In this document: piece after piece, positions 60,045-64,000 of the stretch | Layout: each line of letters starts with the position of its first letter | Position numbering within the stretch: the first letter of the stretch is position 1 | Source: Tepidanaerobacter syntrophicus | GTDB taxonomy: Bacteria > Bacillota > Thermosediminibacteria > Thermosediminibacterales > Tepidanaerobacteraceae | NCBI RefSeq assembly: GCF_001485475.2 | Contig: NZ_DF976999.1 | Location: forward strand, 21,001 to 85,000 | Direction: 5' to 3' | DNA: 64,000 nucleotides | The notes under the pieces: model-generated | Told to the model about the DNA's origin: nothing | The model's input: the letters and a program-made list of their open reading frames with translations, nothing else | The model's database searches: none | Program-made: the position numbers and the translations under genes

Positions 60045-60719
60045 TTACCTCCTTGCAACCTGCAGAATTTTAAAATTCGGGACCTTGCACACAGGACAAA
60101 TTTCCGGCAGGTTATCACCTATGTATATAAAACCGCAAATATCGCATACATAAATTTTAGTATTTTCCAGCATTGCATCCTGCTCTTTTGCGTAGCGCTC
60201 AAGAAGAGATTTAGCCATACGGCTAACTTTTTCGCTCCATACTAATGCCCTTAGAGCTCCCCTGTCAGCATTCGCTTTTGCTGTCGAAGTTGCTTTTGTA
60301 AGGCTTTCTGAAAGATCTTTTTCTAACAGCTCTACGATTTCGCTAAAGTCTCCGGCATTTTCTTTTGCCGCTTTTCTTGTATAATACTCGCTTAGCGTAT
60401 TAAATAAATCCCTTTCTTCCCAAAGGTGCTGTTTGTCACATCCCTTTGCAAGATTCGAGAATATAGCAGCAAGTTCGCCTGCTGTAAGGTCTTCTGATTC
60501 TTCAAATTCCTCGCTCGAAGGTGCGTATTGTGGCAATGGTTCAGTTTCTGTCTTCATTTCCTTGACTTCAGTAAATAATAGTTTAACCGCGCCACACCAT
60601 GGACACGCAAAATCTTCCGGCAGATCCTCCCATTTCGTTCCGGGAGCAATGCCCTTTTCAGGTATGCCGATAGCTTCATCATATGTATACCCGCAAATTG
60701 GACATCTGTATTTCCTCAT
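60045..60719 (-). CDS. Rubredoxin-containing protein with C-terminal rubredoxin-like ribbon
   Basis: 224 aa. An N-terminal rubredoxin domain ([20 protein letters not shown], then CPWCG at about 41) is followed by a helical middle (about 60-175) reminiscent of a four-helix rubrerythrin-like unit but without clear ExxH di-iron ligands. A second [20 protein letters not shown] ribbon ends it. First gene of an oxidative-stress operon with a strong promoter; likely an electron carrier for the rubrerythrin downstream. Confidence 0.85.
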   Translation of the reverse strand: MRKYRCPICGYTYDEAIGIPEKGIAPGTKWEDLPEDFACPWCGAVKLLFTEVKEMKTETEPLPQYAPSSEEFEESEDLTAGELAAIFSNLAKGCDKQHLWEERDLFNTLSEYYTRKAAKENAGDFSEIVELLEKDLSESLTKATSTAKANADRGALRALVWSEKVSRMAKSLLERYAKEQDAMLENTKIYVCDICGFIYIGDNLPEICPVCKVPNFKILQVARR

Positions 60720-60749
60720 CCAACCACCTCCTTAATAATAACTATTCTT

Positions 60750-60778
60750 ATTTTACCTTTAAAATTATATAATGTCAA
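60750..60778 (-). promoter_or_regulatory. Promoter of the rubredoxin-rubrerythrin operon
   Basis: On the minus strand TTGACA (60778-60773), 17 bp, TAAAAT (60755-60750), followed by SD AAGGAGGTGG before the ATG at 60719. No clear PerR box seen. Confidence 0.82.
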
Positions 60779-60802
60779 TAGATAAAAGCACGCCGAAACG
60801 GT

Positions 60803-62254
60803 CTATTTCGATTCCTTTCGCATCGCACTGTGTTGTTCAAGCATTAAATTGATAAGTTCTGTGCGGTTTCGTATATTAAGCTTTGAATAGATTTTCTTTA
60901 CATGGGTTTTTACTGTATTTTCGCTTATGTAAAGCTCTGAGCCGATTGTCTTGTACGTTTTTCCTGCTAAAAGCAATTCTACTATTTCTTCTTCTCTTTC
61001 AGTTAAACCTCCAAGCTCAATCAAATTTTTTACAGCCATTTCACGCTTCTCTTGAGGTGTGCTCAAAACCATCGTAAGATATGCATGATCGCTTAATATC
61101 TCGGATAGATATTTGTGCAGCAGTGGAAGAATTGTGAAAGTCACGCATACAACGCCAAGAGCCAACAGCATCGTGCTTATATCCCGACCCGCACCATTTA
61201 TGACGTTACCTATCACGCCGCCAAGTAGTACGCCTAAAACATTAGCCGAAAGGCCAATTCCAAAAACTTTAGCCGGATTTTCGTCAAAATCCAACATCTC
61301 CCCTAAAATACTCCACCAAAATAAATCGTATATGCCGCATGCTCCCAGCATTAATGTATCTACAACTAAATAACTTTGCCATGATTTATCTAAAATCGCA
61401 AAAGTTATAAAAGAAAAACCTATCATCGTTATTCCTATATATAAAATATAAGTCCTATTTCTTTCTCTAGACAAATTTCTCATAATATACAGCGCTACGA
61501 TATACGGAATAGCCCAATACCAGCTTGTGAGCCATTCAAGGTGTGAGAACGCCGGATTCATTACTTGATACATTAATCCCGAATTTATCGTAATTATCAC
61601 AATAAACAGGTATAACAATAGAAGGGGTTTTGTAATACTAACAGCATTTTTGGTGTCATTGGGAAGTTCTTGATGTTCTGTATTAGCTTCAACCGTTGGT
61701 AATTTAGCTACAAATAAAAGCGCTAAAGCAAGTATGGCAATAGATAGCGAAAGACCAACATAAGCAGATATATAGACTGTTGCCATATCCAAAACTATCA
61801 TAATAATGTTTGAATATATAAGAACATCAGCAGTCGTCTTTATTCGCTCATTCTTTGGAGTAAATTTTTTTAAGAAAAACCCCCATGCAGCTACACATAT
61901 CCCCGCTATAAATGAAATTAAAATAAGTGTAAGTTGCCATGGGGCTCCGGGCTTTGAAAAATATACAAAACTTCCTAAAATACACAAAAGAATAGAAAGA
62001 AACATTGTTTTCTTTGCCGCTTGTATATTTTTCACAAAAAATCCGCATAAAAACAATCCTGCAAAATGGGATATAATAGCTCCAAAAACCATTCTGTGAG
62101 GCTCAATCTGAAACATTTCGGTAAGTGAATACAGAATCTGGCCTTCGAAAGGAAAAGAAAGTATCCAAGCGAAAATAAGTGAAAACACAATAATCGATAA
62201 ACTGCGATTATCGATGTTTTTATATAAAATTCCATTATGTCTGTCATTCTTCAT
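60803..62254 (-). CDS. LuxR-type regulator with 12-span membrane domain
   Basis: 483 aa. Residues about 18-400 contain about 12 hydrophobic helices in an MFS-like arrangement. The C-terminal 65 residues are a LuxR HTH (LTEREEEIVELLLAGKTYKTIG ... ENTVKTHVKKIYSKLNIRNRTEL). Such membrane-bound LuxR proteins occur in anaerobic Firmicutes and Actinobacteria; the transporter-like part may sense a ligand. It is next to two GGDEF genes on the same strand. Confidence 0.88.
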   Translation of the reverse strand: MKNDRHNGILYKNIDNRSLSIIVFSLIFAWILSFPFEGQILYSLTEMFQIEPHRMVFGAIISHFAGLFLCGFFVKNIQAAKKTMFLSILLCILGSFVYFSKPGAPWQLTLILISFIAGICVAAWGFFLKKFTPKNERIKTTADVLIYSNIIMIVLDMATVYISAYVGLSLSIAILALALLFVAKLPTVEANTEHQELPNDTKNAVSITKPLLLLYLFIVIITINSGLMYQVMNPAFSHLEWLTSWYWAIPYIVALYIMRNLSRERNRTYILYIGITMIGFSFITFAILDKSWQSYLVVDTLMLGACGIYDLFWWSILGEMLDFDENPAKVFGIGLSANVLGVLLGGVIGNVINGAGRDISTMLLALGVVCVTFTILPLLHKYLSEILSDHAYLTMVLSTPQEKREMAVKNLIELGGLTEREEEIVELLLAGKTYKTIGSELYISENTVKTHVKKIYSKLNIRNRTELINLMLEQHSAMRKESK

Positions 62255-62286
62255 TTCAAATCCCCTTTGCGCACAAGAAACTTACA

Positions 62287-63153
62287 TCAATCTGTCCATT
62301 TAGTGCAGTTGCCTCCTTGCTGTTTAGCTTCGAACATTCTTTTATCGGCGCAAGAAATCAGTTCTGCCGCTGTAAGTTTCGGACCATTCATTGTATACAC
62401 TCCCAAAGACGCAGTAAGCTTTATTTTATTTTGAGGAGATATTGTAAGTTCTGAAATGCCGTGGCGAATTCTTTCGGCAATCTTATAAGCTTCGACCTCG
62501 GATGTTCTATTTAAGCATACAAGGAATTCATCGCCCCCATAGCGGGATGCCCAGTCATTGCCGGCTCGAATGCATTTCATTATCGCTCCGGTCACCTCTG
62601 TAATTGCTTTATCTCCAAATTCATGACCATAAGTATCGTTTATGTCTTTAAAGTTGTCGATGTCTAAAAATATAATCGACAAAGGACTGTTTTCAATTAC
62701 TGCCCTTACAATATCTGCCGGCAGGCGCTCGTTTATATACCGCCGATTATAAATATCTGTCAGCTCGTCTTTTACCGCAAGGCCGTTGAGTTTTGTAATC
62801 AGATCATGGAGCAATTGTCCTTCTAAATAATTTCCGGTGCCCACCATCATAGTTTCTGTAACATTCTTAAGCAATTCTAATACAAGAGGTGTTTCGAGAT
62901 TTTCGATAGAAAATGCGGTCACCATCATAATGGTGTTCGGCAATTGCTCAAGTTTTTGATAGCATTTTTTATCAAGATAAGCTCTAATTGATATACAGTT
63001 ATCGCAAATCTCATCTCTCTTCCAATATGAATAACATATTTCGTCATGAGTAGCTTCAAGAGATCCTTTATATTCAACCACTCTCTTTTTTAAAGGATCT
63101 ACAAGCCTTACAATGTCATACATTTTATTAAAAAAATCTATTCTGTCTTCCAA
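62287..63153 (-). CDS. Diguanylate cyclase with Cys-containing sensor domain
   Basis: 288 aa from TTG 63153, although that start has no SD. The frame is open upstream, and the only strong SD (GGAGG) lies before ATT 63183. The N-terminal half (about 1-120) has cysteines (CYSYWKRDEICDNCISIRAYLDKKC) that may bind metal or heme-like ligand. The GGDEF domain has DELTDIYNRRYINERL and RYGGDEF; no RxxD inhibitory site is seen. It makes cyclic di-GMP. Confidence 0.87.
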   Translation of the reverse strand: MEDRIDFFNKMYDIVRLVDPLKKRVVEYKGSLEATHDEICYSYWKRDEICDNCISIRAYLDKKCYQKLEQLPNTIMMVTAFSIENLETPLVLELLKNVTETMMVGTGNYLEGQLLHDLITKLNGLAVKDELTDIYNRRYINERLPADIVRAVIENSPLSIIFLDIDNFKDINDTYGHEFGDKAITEVTGAIMKCIRAGNDWASRYGGDEFLVCLNRTSEVEAYKIAERIRHGISELTISPQNKIKLTASLGVYTMNGPKLTAAELISCADKRMFEAKQQGGNCTKWTD

Positions 63154-63338
63154 GTCTTTAAGAGTAATTTGATCGGCTATAATTTTTGCCTCCTTGAAGC
63201 ACGGTCTTTCTTGCTATAATTAAGTTAGAATATTCACTATTTTACAATAAGCAAATGCTCTATTTTCCTTCATCATTCTACACTTTTTCGACATATATCA
63301 CAAGGCGTCATTCTATAATTCAGATGTTATAAATTAGC

Positions 63339-64000
63339 CTATGTCTGCTCTTCACGATGATACAAGGTTTTATCATGGTACATGTTCTCATCTGCTTCTT
63401 TAAAAAGGTTTGCCGTTCTGTTAACCCCTTTTATACTTGATATCGCGTAGCCGGCGCTGACAGAAAGTTGGAACGGAAACTGTCTTGATTCATTAAAATC
63501 AGCGAAATTATTCTTGATTTTTCGAATAACTTGCCCAGCAGCGCCTTCTTCACCCTGCTGCATAATGATTACAAATTCATCTCCGCCATAGCGCGCCAGA
63601 AAAGTAGAAGTTCCATTAAACATTTCACGCAGAAGATTTGCGGTCTGCATCAACGCCATATCGCCTGAAGCGTGGCCATATCGATCATTAATATACTTAA
63701 AATCATTGATATCTAATACGATCAGGGTCACGGCACGATTTTTCCCGTCTTCATATGTCGCAAGATGTCTCTCCATATTTCTGCGGTTATTAAGGCGAGT
63801 AAGTGAATCCTGAGATATTGCTTGGCTTTCCTTGTCAAGTAAAACCAATAGGCTGGAGATGACCGTGCAAGGCCATATCATGCTAATTCCGTAAAACACT
63901 GTCTGTATTGTCCCACCGATAAATGGAGGCACTACAAAAAAAGCAATAGTCAAAAGTTCTTTTTTGCGGTCGCTGAATACCTCTTTTTTATACTGTGTCA
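63339..64000 (-). CDS. Membrane-associated diguanylate cyclase, 5' end outside window
   Basis: The frame is open to the right edge of the window, so the N-terminus is missing; the visible 220 codons include an apparent TTG at 63953 that is internal. One or two hydrophobic helices (LTIAFFVVPPFIGGTIQTVFYGISMIWPCTVISSLLVLL) precede a GGDEF domain with DSLTRLNNRRNMERHL and RYGGDEFVII. No RxxD site. Probably a multi-span membrane sensor making cyclic di-GMP. Confidence 0.85.
   Translation of the reverse strand, partial: TQYKKEVFSDRKKELLTIAFFVVPPFIGGTIQTVFYGISMIWPCTVISSLLVLLDKESQAISQDSLTRLNNRRNMERHLATYEDGKNRAVTLIVLDINDFKYINDRYGHASGDMALMQTANLLREMFNGTSTFLARYGGDEFVIIMQQGEEGAAGQVIRKIKNNFADFNESRQFPFQLSVSAGYAISSIKGVNRTANLFKEADENMYHDKTLYHREEQT

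Noticed and set aside
1..64000. CRISPR arrays, insertion sequences or rRNA genes
   Set aside because: No regularly spaced direct repeats, transposase frames with flanking inverted repeats, or rRNA-like sequence were seen.

Overview
The window is a low-to-moderate GC Firmicutes (Clostridia) chromosome segment. SpoIIE-type phosphatase, DacF, Mrp/DUF134, rubrerythrin and a sensor-type [FeFe]-hydrogenase point to a strictly anaerobic, probably spore-forming clostridium; genus is not determined. About 40 kb at the left is an integrated prophage; the remaining 24 kb is host chromosome.

Prophage (about 1-40167). Almost all genes lie on the minus strand and read right to left. 37230-39997 is the lysogeny switch: divergent promoters with an array of 15-bp operators, an XRE repressor, an ImmA-type metalloprotease with extra zinc ribbons, and a tyrosine integrase. 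The integrase is followed by a 3' tRNA-Thr fragment that marks attR. 26676-37229 holds early genes: XRE/excisionase-like regulators, KilAC antirepressor, Mu Gam-like protein, a putative annealing protein, HNH, DUF5131, DnaD/DnaC replication genes, RecU, many tiny genes and an ArpU-like late regulator before a terminator. 12 kb of head genes is lambda-like (Nu1/GpA terminase, portal, ClpP protease, gpD, gpE). The contractile tail is P2-like (sheath, tube, tape measure, gpX, gpD, gpV, gpU, gpW, gpJ, gpI), with a -1 frameshift in the tail chaperone. A lysis cassette (BhlA-like, amidase, LL-H holin) and tandem terminators close the late operon at 401-465. attL and the intact tRNA-Thr must lie left of base 1.

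The standout system is a complete diversity-generating retroelement (DGR) between the tail-fibre and lysis genes: avd (6698-7072), reverse transcriptase (5689-6714), template repeat TR (5527-5670), a terminator hairpin, and a target gene (3096-5342) with variable repeat VR (4289-4432). TR and VR are both 144 bp and differ at 19 positions, all at template adenines, giving 15 amino-acid changes. The VR sits inside an FGE/C-type-lectin-like domain and is followed by three Ig-like repeats and another C-terminal domain, so diversification is internal rather than C-terminal. The likely role is switching phage receptor specificity.

Host region (40168-64000). It carries a secreted HAD-like protein behind a hairpin leader; an Mrp/DUF134/DUF5320 cluster with shared promoter motifs; a bifunctional nuclease (DUF151) and DUF169; MrfA/MrfB-type helicase-exonuclease repair genes; a [2Fe-2S] protein / sensory [FeFe]-hydrogenase-PAS / PP2C operon; DacF; a G5/3D-domain protein; MATE; ornithine aminotransferase behind a 50-bp perfect palindrome that contains an ARG-box-like site; ferredoxin-rubrerythrin and rubredoxin oxidative-stress genes; and a membrane LuxR regulator with two GGDEF proteins. 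The last gene runs off the window.
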